In this document: positions 8,809-17,777 of the stretch, in pieces
How positions within the stretch are numbered: position 1 is the first letter of the stretch
Layout: every line of letters begins with the position of its first letter
Origin: Lysinibacillus sphaericus
GTDB lineage: Bacteria > Bacillota > Bacilli > Bacillales_A > Planococcaceae
Direction of reading: 5' to 3'
NCBI RefSeq assembly: GCF_001629735.1
Contig: NZ_CP015224.1
Span: 2,170,001 to 2,234,000 of the forward strand
DNA: 64,000 bases
Translations under genes and position numbers: made by a program
The notes under the pieces: generated by a model
Databases searched by the model: none
What the model was told of the DNA's origin: nothing
The model's input: only the letters and a program-made list of their open reading frames with translations

Positions 8809-10977
8809 TTAGGCTTTAACAGCGCTTGTTCCTTTAGTAATCGTGACTTCAAGGTTTTTGACATTCCCATTAAACACAAGATCAATCTGACAAAGACTTG
8901 TTTTCTCATCAATGATGTAGCCGATATCGTCTCCATCATGGATAATAGAGTTTACATGGCCTTTATCATTGAGCCACTTACTTTTTTGACTGCTTGGATT
9001 ATTACTAAAGAAACGAACAATATTTTCATGTTTAAAGTCCCCTGATTGGAAACGAAGGATTCTTTCAATATACGTACTAACTTGAGTTTTGTAGATTGAA
9101 TCAAACCCATCTTCTTCCATTGCAAGACTTCTTGCTTTATAGACAGTAATACGTCTAATATCTTTATCCTGTAGTTGAGCATTTTCAGAAGAGAATACAA
9201 AACCAAAGCTTCTGCTATTAATAGCATCCTTAATATTATTCGTAAAACCGGAAATCTCTTTTGCCATAGTTGTTACTGCTCTTAGTGAATTATCTCCCGC
9301 TTCAATATCGAATCGAACTCCTGGATAATTTCGTTTAACATTTTTAAATGATTCCTTTAAATACTCTGGACATTGGTAGGCAGATACGATACCTGCTGCA
9401 ACATAGCTAGCATCCACATAAACGCCTTCAATCCATAGCTTTAGGATATCTTCTTTCTCCTTCGATAAACGTGCTCCATTTTCAGTAGTATGCATACGCG
9501 TATCTATAACGACTCCTGATTTATCTTTCGGAATTATCGTGAAGTTTGGTAAACATGGTATAGCAAACTCACTATAATCCTTTCTAACCAGTACAGAGCA
9601 TTTATCGATAAGACGATCAATACCAGCTGTTGCAATCCCATTAAAGGTTGTTTCTTCTTCAGCCATAAAGTTAAAGAAAATTTGCACCTTATAATCTTTT
9701 ATCGTGTCCAAGAGAATGGATAACGATTCCATCGTGTTCCCCTCTTGCTTAGCCACTTTATCGTTTCCTTTGAACCTAGATCGACTTACTTTCATTTTTC
9801 CAGATGCTTCAAGTTCAAGGGCTGGTACTATTCCATACCATACTGTATCTGTAAAGTCATTTTTCGAGTTCACAGTGTTTAAGTAAGTACGTAATCTTGG
9901 TAGGTTATTACTTTTTACCAGCATATCTAACTTAGTGTTAGTGACAATTAATGAAGGTTGCATACCCTTGTTTTTAGTTGCATATTGATCAAAATACATT
10001 TTGATACCTAATAATTTTTCAACTAAAGGTTTAACGGTTTTAACAAATTCATCCTTTGCATCCTTATAGAATTCAAGATATGTATTGTAGTTTTGAACTT
10101 CCGTTTCTACATCGAATTCAGCTTTAATCGCTGGAAGCGGCGAAAACGTTCTGACTACTAAATCTTTTACATAAGAAGATGGTGATTCAGTTATCGCTTC
10201 GTAATCTTCCTCAAATACAGTACTTAAGCCATAATTACTATTTTCCTCAATGACCATTAATTCAGCGCTATTTGTTTGTGGTGCCTCAATGATTTTCAAT
10301 TCACCATTGTCACCAATTGTAAGAGTACCTATTTGTAGCTTTTCAGATTCTCCCTCATCTTGACTAGCACCCAATAATAATCTTGTTTTAATATCTTCGA
10401 TTGCTAATGGTAACATCGCCATCACATTGTTGTAGTTTCTACTTGCTACTTCAAACATAAGATTAAGCTTGTCACCTGTATCTAATTTCTTAGGATCACC
10501 TTCATCTAGCTTATCGTATTCACCATACAGGTAATGAATCTCTTTACGCACTTGGCGAATGTCATCCATGACTTTTTTAGGCGAGATCATATCAAGTAAA
10601 TTTTCAAATTTAAAATCTACATTGGTAATGCCCTGACTTCTTTTTGTATCAATGAGCGTAAATAGCATTTTTAAAAAATCATTATTTTGGTCAATTGCTA
10701 TTTCAGATATACAATCATCTTGGATTCCTTCTGGTTTTTTTAAGGTATACATGACTTTTTGATTTGCGGCATTGTAAAATGAGTAAACCGTGGGAGAAAA
10801 CTTATCTAAAAATTCATCGAAACTTTTTACAAGAAGACTTTGATTAATTTCTTTAATTTTTTCATCGCTTAGACTATCAATGTCTTTGACGTCTCCAACG
10901 AGCGTAATTAAATCCAATTTCTCAGGATTTATTTCTTCAAAGAGCATTGTTCTGTTTGTTTGACTAATAATCTCCAT
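8809..10977 (-). CDS. 722-aa protein, possible contractile sheath-like subunit
   Basis: I do not recognise a named family with certainty. The protein is soluble and has no membrane segments or signal. Residues ~20-70 (VGDVKDIDSL, VKSFDEFLDKFSP) recall the short N-terminal TssB-type segment. The last ~250 residues show a globular block (ATAGIDRLIDKCSVLVRKDY; NAQLQDKDIRRITVYKARSL; STYIERILRFQSGDF) and end with a two-strand tail (GYIIDEKTSLCQIDLVFNG, VKNLEVTITK). That is the order found at the C-terminus of contractile sheath proteins (phage gp18, TssC). Its size matches T4 gp18 (~660). It is the first gene after a strong promoter and long leader, followed by the tube-like gene. An in-frame TGA directly precedes the ATG, fixing the start. 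Confidence 0.55.
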   Translation of the reverse strand: MEIISQTNRTMLFEEINPEKLDLITLVGDVKDIDSLSDEKIKEINQSLLVKSFDEFLDKFSPTVYSFYNAANQKVMYTLKKPEGIQDDCISEIAIDQNNDFLKMLFTLIDTKRSQGITNVDFKFENLLDMISPKKVMDDIRQVRKEIHYLYGEYDKLDEGDPKKLDTGDKLNLMFEVASRNYNNVMAMLPLAIEDIKTRLLLGASQDEGESEKLQIGTLTIGDNGELKIIEAPQTNSAELMVIEENSNYGLSTVFEEDYEAITESPSSYVKDLVVRTFSPLPAIKAEFDVETEVQNYNTYLEFYKDAKDEFVKTVKPLVEKLLGIKMYFDQYATKNKGMQPSLIVTNTKLDMLVKSNNLPRLRTYLNTVNSKNDFTDTVWYGIVPALELEASGKMKVSRSRFKGNDKVAKQEGNTMESLSILLDTIKDYKVQIFFNFMAEEETTFNGIATAGIDRLIDKCSVLVRKDYSEFAIPCLPNFTIIPKDKSGVVIDTRMHTTENGARLSKEKEDILKLWIEGVYVDASYVAAGIVSAYQCPEYLKESFKNVKRNYPGVRFDIEAGDNSLRAVTTMAKEISGFTNNIKDAINSRSFGFVFSSENAQLQDKDIRRITVYKARSLAMEEDGFDSIYKTQVSTYIERILRFQSGDFKHENIVRFFSNNPSSQKSKWLNDKGHVNSIIHDGDDIGYIIDEKTSLCQIDLVFNGNVKNLEVTITKGTSAVKA

Positions 10978-11015
10978 TCATTTGGCTGCATAATTCTACA
11001 GCCATCCCTCCTTTT
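10975..11015 (-). promoter_or_regulatory. Distant Shine-Dalgarno bridged by a small hairpin
   Basis: The only good Shine-Dalgarno (AAAAGGAGGG, 11006-11015) lies about 28 nt from the ATG at 10977, too far to act directly. Between them is a GC-rich hairpin (GGCTG...CAGCC, 10984-11003). If it folds, the effective spacing falls to about 9 nt. A competing ATG one base after the Shine-Dalgarno opens a 13-codon frame that overlaps the true start. Confidence 0.6.
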
Positions 11016-11298
11016 AAAACGAATTCGAGTAGGCATAAGCATTAGTAAGTAATTAGAACATACGAGCATAATGAGTACAGGGTTGGATATTACAAAACCA
11101 CATCAAATACTATTGTTTTATGTACTAATTATCACTGTTCTACACATAGTAATATAGAATAATAAAACAAATTGGTTAAAATATACCAACATAATACAAA
11201 GCTATGTAGTGAAATTGAAATTAATTTATAAGAATCTCTGTCCAACTTTATGCATCTTTCTTACAAACTTTACTAATGATTAATGTATCACATTGGTA
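11016..11298 (-). other. AT-rich leader (about 280 nt) of the sheath-like gene
   Basis: Between the promoter at 11299-11326 and the ribosome binding site there is no convincing open frame, terminator or riboswitch core I can name. It is very AT-rich and would form a ~300-nt 5' untranslated region if the promoter call is right. Confidence 0.45.
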
Positions 11299-11326
11299 AC
11301 TATACAATATCTAAAATCAATGTCAA
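11299..11326 (-). promoter_or_regulatory. Candidate sigma-A promoter of the 722-aa gene cluster
   Basis: On the minus strand TTGACA (11321-11326) and TATAGT (11299-11304) are separated by 16 nt. It is the best promoter match in the 575-nt gap between the kinase gene and the cluster, so the kinase appears to be a separate transcription unit. Confidence 0.65.
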
Positions 11327-11443
11327 TATTTTCTATAGAATATATTGTCACGAAAAACATTTATAAGTATCTTTAGTAAAAATATTACATGGCAATAAAT
11401 ATGATATTTTTATACAATTTATGGCTTTTATAATATTTTTTTA

Positions 11444-11490
11444 TAAAAAAAACAACTTATGGTCTGTTTTACCTTAGGCCATAAGCTGTT
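11444..11490 (-). terminator. Intrinsic terminator of the kinase gene
   Basis: A 12-bp stem with one G-T pair (11451-11462 with 11479-11490) is followed on the minus strand by a run of eight T. It lies 60 nt after the kinase stop codon. Confidence 0.85.
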
Positions 11491-11552
11491 TTATGATAAA
11501 TACTCAATATAGTAAAAATGGATAAATAGTATGAAGCGAATAGTAAATTTGG

Positions 11553-12476
11553 TCATTTGGAATCAAAAATCTCAAAATAGTTCTTTTTGCATTTGAACTT
11601 GTATTCAATAGCAATCATATTTTTAATAAATTTTAGGGAGGAACACCTTTTTTTAGTTTCTATTTGCAGCCCCCACATAATAGTGAATGACATAAAAATA
11701 CTTACTTTCGGATTATATTTTCTCACATTCGCAATTTTATCCTCAATTAACCTCTGTGAAACATCTACTGGTATTTTATTAGTTAATGCATAGTATAAGG
11801 TTGCCATCAAGCTATAAATATCGGTATAGATTCCTTGCTCTCCTTTTATGGAATACTGTTCAAGGGGCGAATAGCCTGGACTAGTAAATATCGGATATTT
11901 TGTTAAGGTTCTATAGTATACGGCAGATCCAAAATCTAATAAATGGGGCTGTCCCTTGGCATCAATCATAATATTACTAGGTTTAATATCACGATGTATG
12001 ATCCCCTTATTATGTAAATAAGTAATTGCATCTATTAAAGGTAAAAATATTTCTTTATAGAGAAGATGTCTCTCACTCAATGCATATCTTTGTATATATT
12101 GCTCCAATAGAACTCCTTCATAATAATCTGTAACAAGATAAACGGAGCCATTTTCAAAAAAATGCTGTCTATACTTAACAATATGTTGATGGTTCAATTG
12201 CTGGAGCATGCAAGCTTCACTTAGAAATCTCTCCTTTAATTCCTGAAATTTTTCCTTTGTAGAGGGTAAACGATTGATTACTGATTTGTTATCCAAATCT
12301 CGTAAAGCAATCTCTAAAGGGTAAAACTCTTTTATAATAATTTCTTCTCCAGTGCTTATGTATTCAGCTATATAAACAAATGATAATTTACTCGTTGCAA
12401 GAAGGTGTTTGACTCTGTATGTATTATTTAATAGACTATTCGTTGGTAAACTCAATTCAGACGATGTCGTTTGCAT
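11553..12476 (-). CDS. Ser/Thr protein kinase (Hanks type), soluble, 307 aa
   Basis: The catalytic core is clear: K49 in IIIKEFYP (the IKEYFP-type bacterial subgroup), HRDIKPSN at 161-168, DFG at 181-183 and a GYSPLEQY activation/P+1 segment near 201. It should phosphorylate Ser/Thr on proteins using ATP. The nucleotide-binding loop (~26-34, LATSKLSFV) lacks the usual glycines, which may lower or alter ATP binding. There is no transmembrane segment or PASTA repeat, so it is not the PrkC-type cell wall kinase. FHA proteins and PP2C phosphatases lie in the next cluster on the same strand, suggesting a phosphorylation circuit. It has an AGGAGGAG site and its own terminator. Confidence 0.9.
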   Translation of the reverse strand: MQTTSSELSLPTNSLLNNTYRVKHLLATSKLSFVYIAEYISTGEEIIIKEFYPLEIALRDLDNKSVINRLPSTKEKFQELKERFLSEACMLQQLNHQHIVKYRQHFFENGSVYLVTDYYEGVLLEQYIQRYALSERHLLYKEIFLPLIDAITYLHNKGIIHRDIKPSNIMIDAKGQPHLLDFGSAVYYRTLTKYPIFTSPGYSPLEQYSIKGEQGIYTDIYSLMATLYYALTNKIPVDVSQRLIEDKIANVRKYNPKVSIFMSFTIMWGLQIETKKRCSSLKFIKNMIAIEYKFKCKKNYFEIFDSK

Positions 12477-12570
12477 TTTAATCTCCTCCTTTCACAAACC
12501 ATCTCAAGGGAATTATAACAATTAATTGATTTTTATGTAAATATTATCATTACTTAAAATATTCATATAA

Positions 12571-12600
12571 AAACCGCTCACCAAAAAAGTGAGCGGTTTT
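12571..12600 (-). terminator. Terminator after gcvPB
   Basis: An AAACCGCTCAC stem with an 8-nt loop is followed by TTTTTAT on the minus strand, starting 7 nt after the gcvPB stop. Confidence 0.88.
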
Positions 12601-12606
12601 ACAATA

Positions 12607-14070
12607 TTAAGCTTTTTGATAGCGCAGCACTGGTGTACGAGCAGCGCGTGTTTCATCAAGACGAGATACGACTGTTGTATGTGGTGCTTCTTGAACGATG
12701 GATGGATTTTCTTCTGCTTCTTTCGCAATTTGAATCATCACATCGCAGAATGCATCTAATGTTTCTTTTGATTCTGTTTCTGTTGGCTCAATCATTAACG
12801 CTTCTTCCACATTTAATGGGAAGTATGTTGTTGGTGGATGGTAGCCAAAGTCTAACAGACGTTTTGCGATATCTAGTGTACGAACGCCCAATTTCTTTTG
12901 GCGATGACCAGATAAAACAAATTCATGTTTACAATGTCGGTTATATGGAAGATCGTAGAATGGCTCTAAACGACGCATCATATAGTTGGCGTTTAATACA
13001 GCATATTCCGTAACAGCTTTTAGGCCATCTGGACCCATTGTACGGATGTACGTATAAGCACGCACATTGATACCAAAGTTACCATAGTATGGTTTTACTC
13101 GTCCGATAGATTGTGGACGGTTGTAATCGAAATGGTATGCTCCTTCTTCCGTTCTTACAAGGACTGGCTTTGGTAGAAATGGAATTAAATCTGCCTTTAC
13201 GCCTACTGGACCTGAACCTGGACCACCACCACCGTGTGGACCTGTAAATGTTTTATGCAGATTTAAGTGCACACAGTCAAAGCCCATATCGCCAGGACGT
13301 GCTTTACTCATAACAGCATTTAAGTTTGCGCCATCATAGTAAACTTTCCCGCCTACAGAGTGAATAAGCTCTGCCATTTCGATAATGTTTTCTTCAAATA
13401 ACCCAAGCGTATTCGGGTTTGTTAGCATTAATGCAGCTGTATCAGCACCAACGACTTTACGAAGGTCTTCGATATCAACTAAGCCATTATCATCGGATTT
13501 AACAGTGATTGTTTCAAAGCCTGCTACTGTTGCTGAAGCTGGGTTAGTTCCGTGAGCAGAGTCAGGGACGATAACTTTGTTACGATGACCTTCTCCATTT
13601 GCTTCATGGAAAGCACGAATCATCATTAATGCTGTCCACTCTCCATGCGCGCCTGCTGCTGGCTGTAATGTCACTTCATCCATCCCAGTAATTTCCACTA
13701 ACGACGTTTGTAGATCATAAAGGAGCTCCATAGCACCCTGTGCTGTTGATTCATCCTGCAGTGGGTGAACATTGGCAAAGCCAGAAAAACGAGCAACCGC
13801 TTCATTAATTTTTGGATTATATTTCATCGTACAAGAGCCAAGTGGGTAGAAGCCAGAGTCTACTCCATGGTTTCTACGAGAAAGTGCTGTGTAGTGACGC
13901 ATGATATCAAGCTCAGATACTTCAGGTAATTCCGCTGCCTCTGAACGTACTAGATTGGCAGGTAATACATCTGCTAAATCTACTTCAGGTACATCAAGCG
14001 CTTCTAAGCTATAGCCAACGCGGCCTTCTTTTGAAATTTCAAAAATGAGTGTTTGATTTTCGTTATGCAT
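12607..14070 (-). CDS. gcvPB: Glycine dehydrogenase (decarboxylating) subunit 2
   Basis: This is the PLP-binding half of the P-protein of the glycine cleavage system. With GcvPA it decarboxylates glycine and passes the aminomethyl group to lipoylated GcvH. The PLP lysine is K273 in [10 protein letters not shown], followed by the characteristic [12 protein letters not shown] stretch. About 487 residues is the usual length of the split P-protein subunit 2. I choose ATG 14070 because GGGGGCT lies just upstream; a TTG at 14091 is possible but less likely. The start overlaps the gcvPA stop, so the two subunits are translationally coupled. Confidence 0.95.
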   Translation of the reverse strand: MHNENQTLIFEISKEGRVGYSLEALDVPEVDLADVLPANLVRSEAAELPEVSELDIMRHYTALSRRNHGVDSGFYPLGSCTMKYNPKINEAVARFSGFANVHPLQDESTAQGAMELLYDLQTSLVEITGMDEVTLQPAAGAHGEWTALMMIRAFHEANGEGHRNKVIVPDSAHGTNPASATVAGFETITVKSDDNGLVDIEDLRKVVGADTAALMLTNPNTLGLFEENIIEMAELIHSVGGKVYYDGANLNAVMSKARPGDMGFDCVHLNLHKTFTGPHGGGGPGSGPVGVKADLIPFLPKPVLVRTEEGAYHFDYNRPQSIGRVKPYYGNFGINVRAYTYIRTMGPDGLKAVTEYAVLNANYMMRRLEPFYDLPYNRHCKHEFVLSGHRQKKLGVRTLDIAKRLLDFGYHPPTTYFPLNVEEALMIEPTETESKETLDAFCDVMIQIAKEAEENPSIVQEAPHTTVVSRLDETRAARTPVLRYQKA

Positions 14071-15409
14071 GAAGAGCCCCCATTTCTGCAACTAGTGCAT
14101 CAATTTCTTCTTTTGTGCGTAATTCAGTCACTGCGATTAGCACATGATGTTTAAGAGAGTCATAATTTTGACCTAAAGGATATCCACCGATAATACCTTT
14201 TTCAATCAAGCCTTTATTGATTTCCTTCACACATTTATTTGTTTTCACTACGATTTCATTAAAATGTGCACCTTGGAATGCAACTGTAAAGCCTGCTGCT
14301 TCAAAGGCATTTTTTGCATAACGTGTTTTCGCAATATTTTGTGTAGCCATCTCTCGAATACCTTGTTTCCCTAGAGCTGTCATCGCTACAGAAGCTGCAA
14401 GTGCAAGAAGCGCTTGGTTCGAACAGATATTAGAGGTTGCTTTATCGCGACGGATATGTTGTTCACGCGCTTGAAGGGTTAATACATAACCACGACGACC
14501 TTCACCATCGACTGTTTCACCAACAAGACGTCCTGGTACCTTACGCATTAATTTAGTTGTGACTGCAAAGAAACCACAGTGTGGACCACCAAATGCTTCA
14601 GAGATACCGAAAACTTGTGCATCACCTACACATATATCAGCACCTAGTTTGCCTGGAGGAGTTAAAATACCTAGGGCAAGTGGGTTAGACGACACAACGA
14701 ATAAGCTTTTTGCTTCATGCGCGATATCCCCGATTACTTGAATATCCTCAACTTGGCCAAAAAAGTTTGGATATTGAGCAATAACTGCTGCTGTGTTGTC
14801 ATCAATCAGCTCTTTTAAAGCTGCAATATCTGTCACACCATCTTTATGTGGAATTGTTACGATTTCAATAGATTGACCGTAGGCATATGTAGCCACAACA
14901 TCACGATATTCTGGGTGTACCGTTTCAGATACTAAAATTTTCTTACGACGTGTATGACCTGCTGCCAACATCCCTGCCTCAGCCAATGCTGTACCGCCAT
15001 CATACATAGAAGAGTTGGCAAGATCCATACCAGTAAGCTCTGCAATCATTGTTTGGAATTCAAAAATAGCTTGAAGCTCACCTTGTGAGATTTCAGGTTG
15101 ATAGGGTGTATAAGCTGTATAGAACTCTGAACGAGAAATAACATGATCCACGATTACTGGCTTATAGTGGTTATAAACGCCAGCACCTAAAAATGATACA
15201 TTCGCATTTGTGTCTTTATTTTTAGCAGCAAGTGCTGTTAACTCTTTCAATAAAGCAGATTCCGATTTCGCTGCTTTGATGTCATAAAGGCCTTTAAAAC
15301 GTACTTTCTCTGGAATATCCTCGAATAATTCATCAACTGAGGATACACCGATTACGTCTAACATTTCTTTTTGGTCTTGCTCCGTCATTGGTAAATAACG
15401 ATGTTTCAT
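14063..15409 (-). CDS. gcvPA: Glycine dehydrogenase (decarboxylating) subunit 1
   Basis: This is the N-terminal half of the two-subunit P-protein. It starts [12 protein letters not shown] and contains typical GcvPA stretches ([36 protein letters not shown]). Its 448 residues match the family. It forms a heterotetramer with GcvPB. It lies 25 nt after gcvT and overlaps gcvPB by 8 nt, so the operon is gcvT-gcvPA-gcvPB. No gcvH or lipoate gene is in the window. Confidence 0.95.
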   Translation of the reverse strand: MKHRYLPMTEQDQKEMLDVIGVSSVDELFEDIPEKVRFKGLYDIKAAKSESALLKELTALAAKNKDTNANVSFLGAGVYNHYKPVIVDHVISRSEFYTAYTPYQPEISQGELQAIFEFQTMIAELTGMDLANSSMYDGGTALAEAGMLAAGHTRRKKILVSETVHPEYRDVVATYAYGQSIEIVTIPHKDGVTDIAALKELIDDNTAAVIAQYPNFFGQVEDIQVIGDIAHEAKSLFVVSSNPLALGILTPPGKLGADICVGDAQVFGISEAFGGPHCGFFAVTTKLMRKVPGRLVGETVDGEGRRGYVLTLQAREQHIRRDKATSNICSNQALLALAASVAMTALGKQGIREMATQNIAKTRYAKNAFEAAGFTVAFQGAHFNEIVVKTNKCVKEINKGLIEKGIIGGYPLGQNYDSLKHHVLIAVTELRTKEEIDALVAEMGALHA

Positions 15410-15434
15410 AAATGTAGGTCCCTCTTTTCAACTA

Positions 15435-16538
15435 TTATTTTGAACGCTTATAAAACGGTGTTTCAACTGTAACTACTTTTAGTTGCTTTCCACGGATTTC
15501 AATTTCCATTTCATTTCCGATTGTTGCGAATTGACTGTCAATTAACGCGTGACCAACATTACGTTTTGAGGAAGGAAGCTGTGTTCCTGTTGTAACTTCA
15601 CCAATTTCCTTACCATCCTTAAACACCTTATAGCCATGGCGTGGAATCCCTTTATCAATCATTTCAATGCCGACTAGTTTGCGTGGAAGACCATTTTCCT
15701 TCTGAGCTACTAATGCATCATGACCAATAAAATCTTCTTTATTTAATTTCACAGCAAAGCCGATACCTGCTTCAAGAGGAGAGATGGTTGCTGATAATTC
15801 TTGACCGTAAAGTGGCAGACCCGCTTCAAAACGTAGTGTATCTCGACAGCCTAGACCTGCAGGGACAACACCTTTGTCTTGACCAGCATCTAAAATTTTA
15901 CCCCATAATGCTTTAATGTCTTCGGGTGCTCCATATAATTCGAAGCCATCTTCTCCTGTGTATCCACTACGTGAAACTAGTACTTTATGTCCTGTGACTT
16001 CTACATTCTCTTGGAATCGGAAAAATTTAATAGCACTAACATCAGTTGAAGTTAAGGATTGAAGAACTTCCTCTGCTAAAGGTCCTTGTAGGGCAATTTG
16101 TGCATAGGCATCTGATTGATTGTCAATTGTCACATCATATTGATGTTGGTTTTCCAGCATCCAATCGTAATCTTTTTCGATATTAGCTGCATTCACACAC
16201 AATAAATAGTGGTCATCAGCTAACTTATACGTTAGTAAATCATCGACTACACCGCCGTTCTCATAGCACATAGCTGTGTATTGTGCTTGGCCAGTAGCTA
16301 TTTTTGAAACATCATTGGATAAAAGATTTTGTAAAAAATTTAATGCATCGGGACCTGTTACTAAAATTTCACCCATATGGGATACATCAAATAATCCCGC
16401 ACGATTACGTACTGCATCATGTTCATCTTTAATAGAAGAGAATTGAACTGGTAATTCCCATCCACCGAAGTCAACCGTCTTAGCACCGTATTTCGCGTAT
16501 TCTTCAAATAGAGGTGTACGTTTTAATTCATTCGTCAT
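15435..16538 (-). CDS. gcvT: Aminomethyltransferase (glycine cleavage T-protein)
   Basis: The T-protein transfers the methylene group from lipoyl-GcvH-bound aminomethyl to tetrahydrofolate, releasing ammonia. The 367-residue protein has the N-terminal FDVSHMGE motif (~47-54) that packs on folate, [11 protein letters not shown] and the C-terminal beta-barrel. It is first in the gcv operon and is preceded by a GGGGGC site. Expression is set by the tandem glycine riboswitch upstream. Confidence 0.96.
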   Translation of the reverse strand: MTNELKRTPLFEEYAKYGAKTVDFGGWELPVQFSSIKDEHDAVRNRAGLFDVSHMGEILVTGPDALNFLQNLLSNDVSKIATGQAQYTAMCYENGGVVDDLLTYKLADDHYLLCVNAANIEKDYDWMLENQHQYDVTIDNQSDAYAQIALQGPLAEEVLQSLTSTDVSAIKFFRFQENVEVTGHKVLVSRSGYTGEDGFELYGAPEDIKALWGKILDAGQDKGVVPAGLGCRDTLRFEAGLPLYGQELSATISPLEAGIGFAVKLNKEDFIGHDALVAQKENGLPRKLVGIEMIDKGIPRHGYKVFKDGKEIGEVTTGTQLPSSKRNVGHALIDSQFATIGNEMEIEIRGKQLKVVTVETPFYKRSK

Positions 16539-16653
16539 TCTTTTTTGCCCCCTTATTGTTAGTTACATTTTTACTGGTAGTAGTTCGTCTGCTTTTTGTA
16601 TTGGTACAGTCATGGCTCGGCAATGTAAAGCTTTTACAGAGTACCTATAGACA

Positions 16654-16694
16654 TAAAAAAAGACAGACGAACCCCTTTTCGGGATTCTCTGTCC
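16654..16694 (-). terminator. Riboswitch-controlled terminator upstream of gcvT
   Basis: On the minus strand GGACAGAGAATCCC pairs with GGGGTTCGTCTGTC and is followed by TTTTTTT. The 5' arm includes the 3' strand of the second aptamer's P1 stem, so glycine binding and terminator formation should exclude each other. That makes this an ON switch for glycine. Confidence 0.85.
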
Positions 16695-16890
16695 TTGCAC
16701 CTGAAAGTTACACCAGACTAACTCGCATGGTTGATACTGCCAATTAGTCGGCTTTCCCCTTTGGTGGCTGCTATTGTTATACTACAGCTCTCTCCAGAGT
16801 TGCGTCTTATACGAGTCCTTTTACCTGAGAGATTCATAGCCATTGCTACTTGCTCCTTCGGTGGCGTCTAACCACGCTCTCTCCCCGTAC
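16695..16890 (-). promoter_or_regulatory. Tandem glycine riboswitch (gcvT leader)
   Basis: Two consecutive aptamers are readable on the minus strand. Aptamer 1 has GGGGAGAGAGCG, the core GCCACCGAAGGAGCAA and CTCTCAGGTAAAAGGAC. Aptamer 2 has CTCTGGAGAGAGC, GCAGCCACCAAAGGGGAAA and CTTTCAGGTGCAAGGACAG. A short linker joins them, as in cooperative glycine riboswitches of Bacillus gcvT operons. The terminator at 16654-16694 is the expression platform. Glycine should allow read-through into gcvT-gcvPA-gcvPB. Confidence 0.95.
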
Positions 16891-16960
16891 AATCATCCGC
16901 CCAAGATACATCTTGGTACTATTTAGTATTCAATGAACATTTAGTTACTTATTTGTCTAT

Positions 16961-16990
16961 ATCCTAACATTAAATGCATTGAAAAGGCAA
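16961..16990 (-). promoter_or_regulatory. Candidate promoter of the gcv operon
   Basis: TTGCCT (16985-16990) and TAGGAT (16961-16966) are 18 nt apart on the minus strand, about 70 nt upstream of the first glycine aptamer. Confidence 0.5.
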
Positions 16991-17040
16991 TCATTTTTTA
17001 AAAGATAATAAAAGACGAACATTAAACGGCTGTTAATTAT

Positions 17041-17556
17041 TTATCGTTCGTTTTTAAGCCTTTTTACTTGAAACACTAAATACTCTAAAATTTGACGAAT
17101 GGTTCTGCCCTCTGTCAAGACCTGAATATGCCCTGCATCACGATAAAACTTTCTCCTGTAATGATACAGATTTTCTAGCTCCTCTTTAGTCGAACTTTGT
17201 ACGATTGGTCTATTGGGATCATGCTGAACTCGTTTATAAATATCCTCAAACGAAGCATCTAAAAAAAATACTAAGCCACTACGCCTCATAATTTTTCGAT
17301 TTTCAGCATTGATCGCAACTCCACCGCCCGTAGAAATAATACAAGCCTCGTCACGGAAACTTTTCAAAAATTCTGTTTCTATTTTTCGGAAATGGGCCTC
17401 TCCGTACTTTTCAAATATCTGCGGGATGGACATTCCTTGCTGTCTCACTATTTCATGATCCATATCATAATATGGCATCTTTAATAAAAAGCTTAAACGT
17501 CTTCCTAAAGCACTTTTTCCACTGCCCATAAAACCAACCAAATATATTTTTCGCAA
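17041..17556 (-). CDS. aroK: Shikimate kinase
   Basis: The enzyme phosphorylates shikimate at O3 with ATP, the fifth step of chorismate synthesis. The 171-residue protein has the Walker A loop GFMGSGKS (~8-15), the shikimate-binding DMDHEI (~32-37), STGGG (~75-79) and the lid arginine in PNRPIV. It follows the comG operon by only 20 nt on the same strand and could be read with it, though core metabolism should also need its own promoter. Product feeds the trpE-trpG pathway at 29.9-31.9 kb. Confidence 0.95.
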   Translation of the reverse strand: MRKIYLVGFMGSGKSALGRRLSFLLKMPYYDMDHEIVRQQGMSIPQIFEKYGEAHFRKIETEFLKSFRDEACIISTGGGVAINAENRKIMRRSGLVFFLDASFEDIYKRVQHDPNRPIVQSSTKEELENLYHYRRKFYRDAGHIQVLTEGRTIRQILEYLVFQVKRLKNER

Positions 17557-17576
17557 TTCGAATCACCTTCTTATAA

Positions 17577-17777
17577 CTACGATTCTACACTGTCTGACAA
17601 AATTTGTCCCAATAAATTTATCGTAGCTTTAACATTCAATTTTTCGAGCCCGTCATAAGTTCGAAATTGCATTTCATATGACATACAATACGCAAGAAGA
17701 AAAGTAGTTACAAGAAATAATAATGCAATTGCGATTAAAAATATAGCCCCTCTGTCATTTTTCAATAATTGGCACAT
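17577..17777 (-). CDS. comGG: ComGG-like competence pseudopilus minor protein, 66 aa
   Basis: A small protein with a short charged N-terminus (LLKNDRGA) and one long hydrophobic helix (~12-33), followed by a short polar tail. It is the last gene in the comG order and overlaps comGF by 23 nt. ComGG proteins diverge strongly, so the assignment rests on position and on the pilin-like layout. It is shorter than B. subtilis ComGG (~124), and the C-terminal pilin head is reduced. Confidence 0.65.
   Translation of the reverse strand: MCQLLKNDRGAIFLIAIALLFLVTTFLLAYCMSYEMQFRTYDGLEKLNVKATINLLGQILSDSVES

Noticed and set aside
12633..13013. 126-codon plus-strand frame inside gcvPB
   Set aside because: It is a shadow of the conserved gcvPB frame.
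16514..16747. 77-codon plus-strand frame at the gcvT leader
   Set aside because: It lies antisense to the glycine riboswitch and its terminator, which explain the sequence fully.
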